From: Luteimonas sp. S4-F44
GTDB lineage: Bacteria > Pseudomonadota > Gammaproteobacteria > Xanthomonadales > Xanthomonadaceae
DNA: 64,000 nucleotides
NCBI RefSeq assembly: GCF_022637415.1
Contig: NZ_CP093340.1
Location: 1,798,001 to 1,862,000, forward strand
Direction: 5' to 3'
Shown: positions 8,025 to 15,336 of the stretch, piece by piece
How the letters are laid out: the number at the start of each line of letters is the position of its first letter
Numbering within the stretch: position 1 is the first letter of the stretch
Program-made: the position numbers and the translations under genes
Notes under the pieces: generated by a model
What the model was told of the DNA's origin: nothing
Databases searched by the model: none
Seen by the model: the letters and a program-made list of their open reading frames with translations, nothing else

Positions 8025-8333
8025 ATGCGTGATCGAGCACTGACCGGCCCTTGGGCCGGTTTTGCTTTCCGGTGCGGAAAGCTTGTCACCCCCGAAGGCC
8101 GCGAGTTCGAGCCCGAAGACCTCGCCTATCTGGCGCTGACCGTGGGCATCGCCCAAGAGTGGCGCCGGATGATGCAGGAACACCGCGAGGATCGCGGCTA
8201 TCGACTCGACGGAACCGTCGTCCACTTCCGTGATGCCGTCCGACGCCGGTACGCAAGGCGGGTCTGCATGGTGGACGACTCGGGGCCGGGCCCTGGGCTG
8301 CGCGCGAACGTGCTACGGGCTCGCACGCGCTGA
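8025..8333 (+). CDS. Small phage protein, DUF3653-like
   Basis: 102 aa. It begins MRDRALTGPWAGFAFRCGKLVTPEG and continues with EDLAYLALTVGIAQEWRRMMQEHR, a pattern I associate with DUF3653 proteins of Xanthomonas filamentous phages (probable lysogeny or transcription control). It starts 59 bp inside the left attachment site on the rightward strand. In the circular phage it would sit just after the repressor gene, overlapping its extended end by 8 nt (ATGCGTGA, 8025-8032). In the prophage it is cut off from the repressor promoter and must rely on reading from the chromosome or an internal start. Confidence 0.75.
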   Translation: MRDRALTGPWAGFAFRCGKLVTPEGREFEPEDLAYLALTVGIAQEWRRMMQEHREDRGYRLDGTVVHFRDAVRRRYARRVCMVDDSGPGPGLRANVLRARTR

Positions 8334-8410
8334 CGGCCGAAGCGGTCACCGTGGGCTCCGCCCACACCCGGTGTACGATGCCGCCCAGCACTACAAGGAG
8401 CGATCGCAAC

Positions 8411-8743
8411 ATGGCAAGGAAGCAAACGAACAACGCCTATCAAGCCTGGACCTACATCCTCGCAGGGCTGCTGGCGTTGACCAATGCGGCGTGGTTCCTT
8501 TCAAGCCGAATCAAGGCGAACGACCACGCGGCCGCGCTGGCCGCTGCTACCGCGCCAGCGCCGACACGCGAACGCGTGGTGTACGAATACAGGGAACGGC
8601 CACAGCCACAATCGGCCAACACCCGCAGCAGCTTCCAGAGAACCTTAGCACCGAACGAGCAATGCCGAAGCGGGTTCGTGTTCACGCGCGACGGCAACGC
8701 GTGGGGGGCATCAGGCGAGCGATGCGACCCAACGCTGCTATGA
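8411..8743 (+). CDS. Phage single-span membrane protein
   Basis: 110 aa. A strong AAGGAG ribosome-binding site (8396-8401) precedes ATG 8411. After a polar start (MARKQTNNAY) comes one transmembrane helix (WTYILAGLLALTNAAWFLS), an Ala-rich linker and a C-terminal domain with two cysteines (EQCRSGF, GERCDP). This matches the small convergent ORF that follows the rightward gene in related phages; its function is not known to me. It converges on zot with 19 bp between the stop codons. Confidence 0.7.
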   Translation: MARKQTNNAYQAWTYILAGLLALTNAAWFLSSRIKANDHAAALAAATAPAPTRERVVYEYRERPQPQSANTRSSFQRTLAPNEQCRSGFVFTRDGNAWGASGERCDPTLL

Positions 8744-8744
8744 G

Positions 8745-8760
8745 TCGTGACGCGTCACGA
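8745..8760. repeat. 16-bp perfect palindrome between convergent phage genes
   Basis: TCGTGACGCGTCACGA is fully self-complementary and lies exactly between the stop of the membrane protein gene and the stop of zot. It could act as a bidirectional terminator stem or as a hairpin in the single-stranded genome. No T-run is present on either side. Confidence 0.5.
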
Positions 8761-8762
8761 AA

Positions 8763-9959
8763 TCACCGACTTACCCCCTGCCCCACGTAACGCCCAGTCT
8801 GGATGCCGTAGTCGCCGTAGCTCGGCATCGTCCAGGTCGCACCAGGTGCACCGTTACCACCGCTAGAACGAGCCTCATAGATGCGCTGCGCATCGGCCAT
8901 GTGACGCTGGCCGAGTTGCTCGCCGTCAACGTGATAACCGTCGCCGACGCGGTTGGCGCGGTACGGCTCGTATTGCCCGCCAGAAGCAACGAGAAGGCAC
9001 GCAGCGGTTTCCAGCAGGTAGCGGGTGCCCTGATCAGTGATGCAGCCGCAAGACGGCTTGCCGGGCTTCCCATTCGCATCCAGCCCCTGCCCCGTCGATG
9101 ACATGCAGAACACGCGCGGCGGATCCATCGGGACCTGCAGATGATCGTAGGCGGGCGCGCTCCACGGCTGTGACGGGATTCGCGGCTGGAACCGGGCGAT
9201 GTACTCATCGGGCGTGAGCGTGCGGGCGGCGCGGTCGTCGCCCACCGTCGCTGACGCTCCGTTGGTCGCCGCCGCGTCCGTGGCGGTCACGGCAGGAGGT
9301 GGAAGCGCGTCGGCGTCGCCGCGAAACCGATCACCCATGGAGCCAAACACCCACACGACATACAGCAGGCCAATGGGACCGCCGATCCCGAGCGCCCAGT
9401 AGTACCAGGGCACGCGGCGTTCGGTCGTGTCCATTTCGGTGGACTGGTAGGTGCCCATCGGCCGCTTGGGCAGCTTGCGCCGACGCGTCACGATAGGCGT
9501 CGCCTTCTCGGCGTTCGCCTCGAAGCGGTCGAACTCGCGCAGCTGCACGTAGTCGGTGCCGAACATGCGACGCACGTGCACGTGACGCTCGATCAGATCG
9601 TGCACGAACTGATCGCACTGCTTATCAGGCGACTGGCTGACGAAGATGAAATCCAGACCACGATGCCGATGCTTCGCAAGCTGCTCGACATGCTCGGGCA
9701 CCTTGGCACCGGGCGGGCGCTTCGGCAGCATCTGATGCTCGTAGGCTTCGTCAACGAGGGCGACGGCTCCGTCCGGAAGGAAGTTCATCCAGTCGCGGAA
9801 CTGCTCGGACGTCATCTCCAACACGCCGGTCTTGGCGTAGTCGAATTGCCGGATGTTGCAGGCGTAGACGATGCGGCCCTTGTCCTTGAATTCGAGCAGC
9901 TTCTCGATGGCGTGCAGGGTCTTGCCGTGGCCCGGTTGACCAGTGAACCAGTAAATCAT
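8763..9959 (-). CDS. zot: Zot/pI morphogenesis ATPase
   Basis: 398 aa. Inner-membrane assembly ATPase of filamentous phages (zonular occludens toxin domain). Walker A is GQPGHGKT at residues 7-14, Walker B is GAVALVDEAYE near 64-74, and HRGLDFIFVSQSP follows, typical of Zot. A basic region (RRRKLPKRP) precedes one transmembrane helix (about 185-207), so the ATPase is cytoplasmic and the ~190-residue C-terminal part is periplasmic. The ATG at 9959 is chosen because it gives MIYWFTGQPG, the canonical beginning; an in-frame extension upstream overlaps the pVI gene. In the phage it would work with a host secretin, as no pIV gene is present. Confidence 0.95.
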   Translation of the reverse strand: MIYWFTGQPGHGKTLHAIEKLLEFKDKGRIVYACNIRQFDYAKTGVLEMTSEQFRDWMNFLPDGAVALVDEAYEHQMLPKRPPGAKVPEHVEQLAKHRHRGLDFIFVSQSPDKQCDQFVHDLIERHVHVRRMFGTDYVQLREFDRFEANAEKATPIVTRRRKLPKRPMGTYQSTEMDTTERRVPWYYWALGIGGPIGLLYVVWVFGSMGDRFRGDADALPPPAVTATDAAATNGASATVGDDRAARTLTPDEYIARFQPRIPSQPWSAPAYDHLQVPMDPPRVFCMSSTGQGLDANGKPGKPSCGCITDQGTRYLLETAACLLVASGGQYEPYRANRVGDGYHVDGEQLGQRHMADAQRIYEARSSGGNGAPGATWTMPSYGDYGIQTGRYVGQGVSR

Positions 9960-9961
9960 GG

Positions 9962-10276
9962 TCAGCCCCCCAGCGAGTTGGCGACGCTGGTCGGCACGAT
10001 GAAGGTGCGCCACGCGAGCCGAACGGTCAGCGCCGACAGGATCATCGACATGGCCTTACCGATGCCGATCGCGCCCATCATGTTGAGCGCGTCGGCCGGC
10101 ATGCCGGAGAGGTAGCCCATCACGAAGGCTTTGAGGTTCGGCAGGATCGATTCGAAGGTGACCATGGTCAGCCCGAACGTGCCAAGTACGCGGCCAACGA
10201 TGCCAGCGGCGGCGACCTTCAACGCGCCAAGCAGAAACGTGGCCCCACCCGTGATCCACTCCCATACCTTACCCAT
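9962..10276 (-). CDS. pVI-like minor coat protein (DUF2523)
   Basis: 104 aa. Hydrophobic protein with three membrane segments (FLLGALKVAAAGIVGRVLGTFGL; LKAFVMGYLSGM...MGAIGIGKAMSMILSAL), the size and position of gene VI in filamentous phages, between pIII and pI. It should cap the proximal virion end together with pIII. Its start overlaps the pIII stop by 8 nt (ATGGGTAA, 10269-10276), indicating translational coupling. Its stop lies 2 nt before the zot start. Confidence 0.85.
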   Translation of the reverse strand: MGKVWEWITGGATFLLGALKVAAAGIVGRVLGTFGLTMVTFESILPNLKAFVMGYLSGMPADALNMMGAIGIGKAMSMILSALTVRLAWRTFIVPTSVANSLGG

Positions 10277-11876
10277 ATTGCCTCCCCAGCAGGATTTGAA
10301 GCGCGGTGTACGCGCCGAAGATGAGGATCAGCGCCCGCATGATCCGAACGATGTCGCACCACTGCGGCACGTCCTGCGTACCGATGACGCGCCCCATAAG
10401 CGAGAACGACATCTGCGGGCAGGTGCCGCCGCCGACCAAATCGGACTCGTCTAGCAGGCTTGGGCCAACACGCAGACCAAAGCGCGTTGCGCCCTCGACA
10501 TCCTCGCCATCGTCCTGGCCGCCGGGCGTTTCCGGCGCGTCGCCCTTCGTCCATTCGGGTTGATTCTCGCCGCAGATTTCGGCACGCATGGCACGCAGCT
10601 TCACCGCGTTGGCGTCGTCGCCTTCAACGTGGAAAGCGGACTTGCAGTCGCCGACATCGCCGGAGACCTTGACGGCATTGCCAGCCTCGACTGCGCAACG
10701 CGTGGCCCAAGCTTGGGTCGCCACCATTTCGAGCATCGGGTCGGAGACGATGGGGCGCGTATCGCAGTCGCCGCCGCCGCTGGCACTGCCCTTGTCGTCG
10801 TCATCGTCGTCAGTGTCGGTGCTGGCGTCGTCTGGGCGCCCTTGATTCCCACTGCCTGCGTTAGTGCCGTGGATAGTCGTGTAATTGGTCGTCGTGGTCG
10901 TGGTCTTGGTGCCCTGCCCCCCGTTGCCATCACCTGTCGTCGTCGTGGTCGTGATCGAATCACCCGACTTGCGCAACGTGTCGCCGCTGGGCAGATCAAG
11001 CTTGGGCTGGATAGCTTGCTCGCCGGCATTGCGCACCTGCGCAACAGGGCCATCGGTCTTGGTGCCGGTCTCGCCGGGCTTCCAGCAAATCTGACGTCCC
11101 TTAGCTGACGTGGCGCAGTGATCGCCGTTGCGACGAACACAGTAGGTTTGACCACCCGGCCCGGGCGTGCAGACCTGCGGCTTGTCCTCCTTCACTTCTT
11201 CAAGCGTGTTGGCGCCTGGAATGAAGACATCGGGCACATCGGACGTGCACACGCCGGTCATGCGGAATTCGCCGTTACACAGCTGCAAGCCGGTGTCGGA
11301 ATTGATGACGCTGCACGAGCCCGTGCCGGGCGTCATCGTGAGCATGCAGCCACCTGTACAGCGCGAGTGGAACGGCTTCGAGGTCTGAACGCCGAAGCCG
11401 CCGCCGGGCTTGTTGTGGGCGTCGCATTCCTCGGGCGTGGGGCTGCACTGGCCGTTCGACATCATGACGGCACCACCGTCGCAGGATTCGCGTCGGCAGC
11501 TTTGCGTCTCATCGTTCCAGGTGCCGCCGTCGGGGCATTCAGTCGTCCACGCACGAAACGTGTTACCTGCTAACCCATCAGTATCGTAAAAGCAGATAGC
11601 AGTACCAGCCGAGCCGCGCACATCGAAATAGCATGGCGCGCGGGGCGGCTTAGTACCCTTCGCGGTCGCTACGCGCTGGGCCTGTTGCATGGCGATCTGA
11701 CGGGACGGACACAGCGGCGGATTGCCACCACCGTCTGCATTCGAGTAACAGGCCGTGAACTGATCCTGCGCACGCGCAGGCGCGAACCACGACAGCGCGG
11801 CGTAGACGATGGCGCCGACGACGATCCAGACAACACGCCGGACTGCCGTGCGGGCAATGAAGTTGCCCAGGCGCAT
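10269..11876 (-). CDS. pIII-like adsorption (attachment) protein
   Basis: 535 aa. An N-terminal signal peptide ends at about ARA (36). A large Cys-rich receptor-binding region follows, then a Thr/Gly/Asp-rich flexible linker (a run of Thr followed by GDGNGGQG, then Asp repeats), a C-terminal domain and a final membrane anchor (ALILIFGAYTALQILL). This is the pIII/TspB-like layout: the ectodomain binds pilus and co-receptor on the next host, and the C-terminus closes the virion. ATG 11876 overlaps the stop of the preceding 20-codon gene by one base (TGATG); GTG 11879 is possible. The long repeat-prone linker may vary between isolates. Confidence 0.9.
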   Translation of the reverse strand: MRLGNFIARTAVRRVVWIVVGAIVYAALSWFAPARAQDQFTACYSNADGGGNPPLCPSRQIAMQQAQRVATAKGTKPPRAPCYFDVRGSAGTAICFYDTDGLAGNTFRAWTTECPDGGTWNDETQSCRRESCDGGAVMMSNGQCSPTPEECDAHNKPGGGFGVQTSKPFHSRCTGGCMLTMTPGTGSCSVINSDTGLQLCNGEFRMTGVCTSDVPDVFIPGANTLEEVKEDKPQVCTPGPGGQTYCVRRNGDHCATSAKGRQICWKPGETGTKTDGPVAQVRNAGEQAIQPKLDLPSGDTLRKSGDSITTTTTTGDGNGGQGTKTTTTTTNYTTIHGTNAGSGNQGRPDDASTDTDDDDDDKGSASGGGDCDTRPIVSDPMLEMVATQAWATRCAVEAGNAVKVSGDVGDCKSAFHVEGDDANAVKLRAMRAEICGENQPEWTKGDAPETPGGQDDGEDVEGATRFGLRVGPSLLDESDLVGGGTCPQMSFSLMGRVIGTQDVPQWCDIVRIMRALILIFGAYTALQILLGRQYG

Positions 11877-11938
11877 CACACGCCCTCAAACGCGATCCAC
11901 GCCGCGCCGCAAATCGCGATGATGACGAAGTAACCCAT
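11876..11938 (-). CDS. 20-residue hydrophobic microprotein (pVII/pIX-like candidate)
   Basis: 20 aa: MGYFVIIAICGAAWIAFEGV. It sits between the coat gene terminator and pIII and its stop overlaps the pIII start by one base (TGATG). Apart from the final EGV it is a single membrane span. Ff phages carry two ~32-residue hydrophobic minor coat proteins (pVII, pIX); this shorter ORF has the right character and position but could also serve mainly to couple ribosomes onto pIII. It is small enough to be missed by ordinary annotation. Confidence 0.5.
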   Translation of the reverse strand: MGYFVIIAICGAAWIAFEGV

Positions 11939-11950
11939 GACGTTCTCCCC

Positions 11951-11981
11951 GAAAGAAACCGGGCCCCACGTGGAGGCCCGG
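11951..11981 (-). terminator. Rho-independent terminator after the coat gene
   Basis: On the minus strand CCGGGCC / GGGCCCGG forms a GC-rich stem followed by TTTCTTTC. It lies 22 bp beyond the pVIII stop, the classic place of the strong terminator that keeps coat protein mRNA abundant and pIII low. Confidence 0.75.
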
Positions 11982-12002
11982 AAGGTGGAACAGGTCAGCC
12001 GA

Positions 12003-12248
12003 TCAGCGCGCCGACTTCTTGATGTACGTCCAGACGAGCAGCGCGCCGATCAGGATCGCCACGGCGGCGAAAATCTGGCCCATTTCCGCCTTGCCGCCGG
12101 ACACCTCAGCCGCGACTGCAGCGGCCTCCCCCTCGGCCAAGGCAAGGCCCGACGCTGCCATGCCGGTGACGCCGGCCGCGATCTTGCCGCCCGTGGTGCG
12201 CAGCGCGGAGGCAGCGCGATCGGTGAAACGAACGATGTTGCTCTTCAT
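12003..12248 (-). CDS. Major coat protein pVIII
   Basis: 81 aa precursor. The long leader (about 38 residues, basic start, ending SGLALA) is followed by a mature ~43-residue helix with acidic N-terminus (EGEAAAVAAEV), hydrophobic centre (IFAAVAILIGALLVWTYI) and basic C-terminus (KKSAR), exactly the build of filamentous phage coat subunits that line the DNA. A GA-rich stretch (GAGAGAGAGAG) just upstream of the ATG serves as an unusual but strong ribosome-binding site. It is followed by a terminator. Confidence 0.95.
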   Translation of the reverse strand: MKSNIVRFTDRAASALRTTGGKIAAGVTGMAASGLALAEGEAAAVAAEVSGGKAEMGQIFAAVAILIGALLVWTYIKKSAR

Positions 12249-12293
12249 GGTTGCTCTCTCTCTCTCGATAACGGGCGGAATTGCCCAGGTGGA

Positions 12294-12515
12294 TCAGAAA
12301 TGCCCAACACGCGCGGCTCGGAAGACCATTCGCGCTTTTAAGCCCAACGCCCAGCACCCCACGATGGAGAACGCGACGATGGAGCCATCAGCCGCCGACA
12401 GGTACGGAATCACCGGCTGGTGGTACGGGAGATGCACCGGCACCGCGCACGTGCCGTCGTGCCGCACATGCTCGGCGGCGCAGGCGACGACGTAGAACGG
12501 GGCCGGGTCACTCAT
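12294..12515 (-). CDS. Small phage protein with one membrane span
   Basis: 73 aa. It starts 3 nt after the stop of the ssDNA-binding protein. The N-terminal half is polar with two cysteines (FYVVACAAEHVRHDGTCAVP); the C-terminal half holds a membrane helix (IVAFSIVGCWALGL) and a basic tail (KARMVFRAARV). Position (after gene V, before the coat gene) is that of the minor coat genes VII/IX in Ff, so a minor virion role is plausible, but I do not recognise the family. Confidence 0.6.
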   Translation of the reverse strand: MSDPAPFYVVACAAEHVRHDGTCAVPVHLPYHQPVIPYLSAADGSIVAFSIVGCWALGLKARMVFRAARVGHF

Positions 12516-12518
12516 GGG

Positions 12519-12800
12519 TTACGCCTTCTTCGGCGGGTCGAGCGGACCGACCAGCCGCACGCGACGGCCGAACTTCAAACCGCCGTATTCGTTGACCTCG
12601 ACACTGGCAAGGTCGAGTTGATAGAGGCCCGGCGGATAAGGGCGCTGGTCGTCGTCCAACTGCACATTGAACGGCAGAGGGAAGTCCTCGCCGGAATCGA
12701 TAGCGGCCTTCTGCTCGCGAAAATGAATCTCCTTGCGGTCCCCACGCGCGGGAATGGTGCGGGTGAGAACGGCGTCGGACTTGACGATGATATGGCTCAT
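12519..12800 (-). CDS. Single-stranded DNA-binding protein (gene V type)
   Basis: 93 aa. Small OB-fold-sized protein ([31 protein letters not shown]... [28 protein letters not shown]) in the place of gene V, right after rep. It should coat the newly made viral strand and switch replication from double-stranded to single-stranded product. The start ATG overlaps the rep stop (ATGA, 12797-12800). An in-frame upstream start at 12821 lies inside rep and is not preferred. Confidence 0.85.
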   Translation of the reverse strand: MSHIIVKSDAVLTRTIPARGDRKEIHFREQKAAIDSGEDFPLPFNVQLDDDQRPYPPGLYQLDLASVEVNEYGGLKFGRRVRLVGPLDPPKKA

Positions 12801-13660
12801 GAGATTGCCTCTAGTTTCCAAGCGATGACCCGGCCCTTGTCGAAGTAGACGCGCCAGGGCGAGGGCCAGAATTCGCCTGTGCGTTTGTCGGCGTAACCGC
12901 CGGGAACCTTGCGGATGTCAGCATCGACGCCGAGCGCGTCGCGGGCGTCCTGGGGAGATTTCCACCAGCGCAGTTCGCGCTTGGATTCGTCGTTGAGGCC
13001 ACCCACGCCGTGCGTGCGGAAACCCTTGGGAAATGCTTCAGCCATTGCGCCGCAGAACTTGGACGCGTACTTGGCGAGGTAGCCGACCGCGTTGCGGGCG
13101 CGCTCAATCTTGGTCATGCCATGAGGCCACCACCCTGCCCTGTCCGCCTTCGGGAAGTAGTAGCCGCGCGGAATCCAGATCAACAGGTGGTAGTGGGGTC
13201 GAAGGGCTTTGGTGAGTTCTCCGACCCAGAGATAACGGAACAGCGGACGCCCATGCCCCTTTCGTCCTGCAACTTTATGGAAGAAGCGCCGGACGCCTCG
13301 AACCAAATTGCTAACGTCGCGAGGGCTGCTGTCACCTCCCGCTCTGTAGGTCGCCGTGAGCATGTACCACGCACCACGCTGCGAGCCTTTGCGCGCTTCC
13401 TGGTCATGCAATCTCGCTCCTGTAATTACGCTCTTCCGGAGGCGAGTAGCCCGGATGCGGTTCTGATCGAGCTCGACCGAAACGCGGCCGATACGTGGCC
13501 CTGGGCCACTTGTTGAAGAAGGGACAAGCCCAAGGCCGGCCGCTTCGCGGCCAGCCTTCGACGCGAACGGAAGGTTCGTCGCCACAAGCGCAGACGCGTC
13601 GGCAGTGCGACGCGCCCAAGCGGCGTCGATGACTTCGGGCGTGAGGCAACCATCAGCCAT
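12797..13660 (-). CDS. Rolling-circle replication initiator (Rep, gene II type)
   Basis: 287 aa. HUH-endonuclease-like initiator of filamentous phage replication. Visible: the metal-binding motif HYH at 156-158 in [13 protein letters not shown], preceded by LTATYR and [12 protein letters not shown], and the catalytic tyrosine region [12 protein letters not shown] with Y194 and Y198. It nicks the double-strand origin and starts plus-strand synthesis. I chose ATG 13660, which overlaps the stop of the upstream gene by 8 nt (ATGGCTGA) and is preceded by AGGCGG; a longer in-frame extension upstream reads as a shadow of the neighbouring gene. Confidence 0.9.
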   Translation of the reverse strand: MADGCLTPEVIDAAWARRTADASALVATNLPFASKAGREAAGLGLVPSSTSGPGPRIGRVSVELDQNRIRATRLRKSVITGARLHDQEARKGSQRGAWYMLTATYRAGGDSSPRDVSNLVRGVRRFFHKVAGRKGHGRPLFRYLWVGELTKALRPHYHLLIWIPRGYYFPKADRAGWWPHGMTKIERARNAVGYLAKYASKFCGAMAEAFPKGFRTHGVGGLNDESKRELRWWKSPQDARDALGVDADIRKVPGGYADKRTGEFWPSPWRVYFDKGRVIAWKLEAIS

Positions 13661-14282
13661 GACGCACCGCCTGAATCGAATCGACCGCGGTGGATGCAGC
13701 CAGGTCAACCAGCCACAAGGCGAGCGCGGGCGGCGTGTGTTCTCGCTCCGCCGGGCCAATCTCCTTGCGCGCCCTGGATCGATCACGGCCGGACCATAAG
13801 CCGCAGACGCGCTCGGCTTCGCCCAGGCTCAACGGGAATGCAGGGATCGATGAAGGATCAGCGCCGACGATGTAGAGCCACGTGCGCTTCTCGGCGCGAT
13901 GGCCCCACCACTTCTGGGAGACCGGCATCACCCAGCCGCCGAAGCTGTCGCGATCGGTCGATCCAGGCCGAGGCAACGCGAGCTCACGAAAAAGCGCGGA
14001 GCCCGACGGATGTTCAAGCACGCCACCAAACCGACGCACTTGGTCAATTGCCCATACGGCAAGATCGCGCTCGCCAGGGCGAGGCTTGGCGAACGTGCGC
14101 ATGCGGGACCAGGATCGGCACGGCGGATGTGCGACGACCGGCATGCCACCGAGCCAGGTGCGCGCGTCGCGATCGATGTCGTAGACATCGCAACGAGGGT
14201 CGGACTTGTAGACCGAATCGCAGCGAGCGAACAGCACGGCAACAGCCGGCCGCGCCTGGATGAAACAGGCACCGTCAGCCAT
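13653..14282 (-). CDS. Methyltransferase-like phage protein
   Basis: 209 aa. It carries pieces resembling C5-cytosine methyltransferases: PPC at 53-55 within [13 protein letters not shown] (catalytic-loop type), EHP at 90-92 in [10 protein letters not shown] (in the place of ENV), KRTWLYIVG near 132-140, and a C-terminal [16 protein letters not shown] like the closing motif of that fold. A clear SAM motif I (FxGxG) is missing, so catalysis is uncertain. It lies directly upstream of rep in the replication operon, suggesting a role in phage DNA modification or protection. ATG 14282 (MADG) overlaps the preceding stop by 8 nt, the same arrangement as rep. Confidence 0.65.
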   Translation of the reverse strand: MADGACFIQARPAVAVLFARCDSVYKSDPRCDVYDIDRDARTWLGGMPVVAHPPCRSWSRMRTFAKPRPGERDLAVWAIDQVRRFGGVLEHPSGSALFRELALPRPGSTDRDSFGGWVMPVSQKWWGHRAEKRTWLYIVGADPSSIPAFPLSLGEAERVCGLWSGRDRSRARKEIGPAEREHTPPALALWLVDLAASTAVDSIQAVRHG

Positions 14283-14469
14283 GACGTGCCGCCTTACGAG
14301 TGTGAATCGCACGAATGCGACGGCGGCGAGCGTGCGCGTGGAGACGGTCGTACCAGCAGCCGAAGTCGGTGTAGAGCAGCACCATGCCGCCGATGGTGAT
14401 TATCCAGAGTTGGACGAGTACGCGGCCGAGTTCTTGAATCTCGGACGGCTGAACGATGGCGCAGGTCAC
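14275..14469 (-). CDS. Small membrane protein of the phage early operon
   Basis: 64 aa. One membrane segment (VLVQLWIITIGGMVLLYT) and a basic, His/Arg-rich tail ending in RKAARHG. Both ends are coupled: the start overlaps the upstream stop by 4 nt (ATGA), and the stop lies within the first codons of the methyltransferase-like gene. I do not recognise the family. Confidence 0.55.
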   Translation of the reverse strand: MTCAIVQPSEIQELGRVLVQLWIITIGGMVLLYTDFGCWYDRLHAHARRRRIRAIHTRKAARHG

Positions 14470-14645
14470 GACTGCACCGCCGCGCGCTCGCGCTCACAGG
14501 ACAGCCAGACGCCGCGCCATTCGGCGACGCGGGGGTCACCGAACAGATCGCGGTTGGAACCTGGACGGGCGTTATCGGCCAGGAGGCCGGCGTAACGTTC
14601 GAAGGCCGCATCGGCGGCGGCGTCGATGACGTGCTGCATGGTCAT
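14466..14645 (-). CDS. Small soluble phage early protein
   Basis: 59 aa. Reads [29 protein letters not shown] then LFGDPRVAEWRGVWLSCERERAAV. No known domain. It begins inside the stop of the 46-residue ORF and ends overlapping the next start (ATGA, 14466-14469). An in-frame extension upstream to 14798 exists but would replace the well-formed 46-residue gene. Confidence 0.55.
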   Translation of the reverse strand: MTMQHVIDAAADAAFERYAGLLADNARPGSNRDLFGDPRVAEWRGVWLSCERERAAVQS

Positions 14646-14782
14646 GCGCGCACCCGACGAACGCAGCACGGCAGCGTGCGGGTCTCGAAAGCGGCGGCGT
14701 AGCGGCAAGCGTTGCCGTACGAACGATGCGGCTGCCCTTCCGCCTGCCAAGCGTCGTTGACGTAGACGTAGACCTGATACAT
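14642..14782 (-). CDS. First ORF of the leftward phage operon (46 aa)
   Basis: 46 aa: begins MYQVYVYVNDAWQAEGQPHRS and ends CCVRRVRA, with three cysteines. It starts the tightly packed leftward operon and its stop overlaps the start of the next gene (ATGA). Too short for most gene finders. It lies about 90 bp after the leftward promoter. Function unknown. Confidence 0.55.
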   Translation of the reverse strand: MYQVYVYVNDAWQAEGQPHRSYGNACRYAAAFETRTLPCCVRRVRA

Positions 14783-14812
14783 GACGAATCCCCTGCACCC
14801 CCTACCCGGTAT

Positions 14813-14846
14813 CCCGGTCACCCTCGGGGGGTGCCGAGGGGCCGGG
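14813..14846. repeat. Nested hairpin in the phage intergenic region
   Basis: The inner stem CCCTCGG (14821-14827) / CCGAGGG (14834-14840) has a 6-nt loop and an outer stem CCCGG (14813-14817) / CCGGG (14842-14846). It is in the only sizeable intergenic region of the phage, where filamentous phages place the packaging signal and complementary-strand origin, so it is a candidate for either. Confidence 0.45.
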
Positions 14847-14848
14847 AA

Positions 14849-14927
14849 TTAGGTCTAAGACCTAACGCGGGCGACGATGAGGGGAATTGCCTAATCTGTC
14901 AAGGGGGAATATTGTAATTTGCCTAAT
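14849..14927. promoter_or_regulatory. Divergent phage control region with repressor-type operators
   Basis: The perfect palindrome TTAGGTCTAAGACCTAA (14849-14865) is followed by two direct copies of TTGCCTAAT (14887-14895 and 14919-14927, 32 bp apart), so four TTAGG half-sites in all. A leftward promoter with consensus -35 TTGACA (minus strand, 14897-14902) reads toward the early operon. A rightward one (-35 TTGCCT 14887-14892, 17 bp, -10 TATTGT 14910-14915) reads toward the repressor. The repeats overlap both, as expected for repressor and autoregulation sites. Confidence 0.6.
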
Positions 14928-14958
14928 TTCCCGACGAACGGTCATCCGGAGGCCTGTC

Positions 14959-15336
14959 ATGACGTACGCAGCGCAACTCATCGATGCGGTCAAAGAGGCA
15001 AGCGGGCTTTCGTCTGATCGCGAGCTGGCCGACGCTCTGGGCGTGAAGCCGCCGACGCTCAACCAGTGGAAGCACAACAAGGGCTCACCCATGCCACCCG
15101 AGCGAGTGATGCAGTTGTGCGAGATGGCGTCTATTGCAGACGCCGGCCCGTGGCTCGTTGGCGTCCAGGCGGACGCGGTACGGATCACGGCCGTTCGCCG
15201 TGCGCTGGAATCAGTCTTGGACCGAGCCCGCCCGAGCGTGGCGAAGGTCGCGACGCTCGGGGCCGCTTCGCTCGTCTACTGCGGCCTCGCCGCGCTTCAA
15301 GCCGCTGAAAGCGCGGGACGAATGTACATTATGTAA
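14959..15336 (+). CDS. Phage repressor, Cro/CI-like HTH with DUF3693-type layout (prophage form)
   Basis: 125 aa. A strong CGGAGG (14947-14952) fixes ATG 14959. The N-terminal HTH lies at about 17-40 (LSSDRELADALGVKPPTLNQ), with MPPERVMQLCEMA after it, as in DUF3693 repressors of Xanthomonas phages. The C-terminal part has a hydrophobic helix (VATLGAASLVYCGLAAL). The last codons (GRMYIM) are the att core itself, and the stop TAA comes from chromosomal DNA. Joined to the left end of the phage, the frame would run 23 more residues (FVSTRRRHRRRH...) to 8032. So this is the integration-truncated form of a ~148-residue phage protein. Confidence 0.8.
   Translation: MTYAAQLIDAVKEASGLSSDRELADALGVKPPTLNQWKHNKGSPMPPERVMQLCEMASIADAGPWLVGVQADAVRITAVRRALESVLDRARPSVAKVATLGAASLVYCGLAALQAAESAGRMYIM

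Larger units (their letters stand above)
7948..15334. mobile_element. Integrated filamentous phage (Inoviridae), about 7.37 kb
   Basis: Core-to-core length is 7373 bp, the size of Xanthomonas filamentous phages. Content and order are those of an inovirus: repressor, small early genes, Rep, ssDNA-binding protein, major coat pVIII with leader peptide, adsorption protein pIII, pVI-like DUF2523 protein and Zot/pI assembly ATPase, all leftward, plus two rightward genes after the left junction. There is no integrase and no pIV secretin. Integration is therefore expected through host XerC/XerD at dif (as described for CTX, Cf1 and phi-Lf type phages) and virion exit through a host secretin. All structural and replication genes look intact, so the prophage may be able to replicate. 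Confidence 0.93.
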
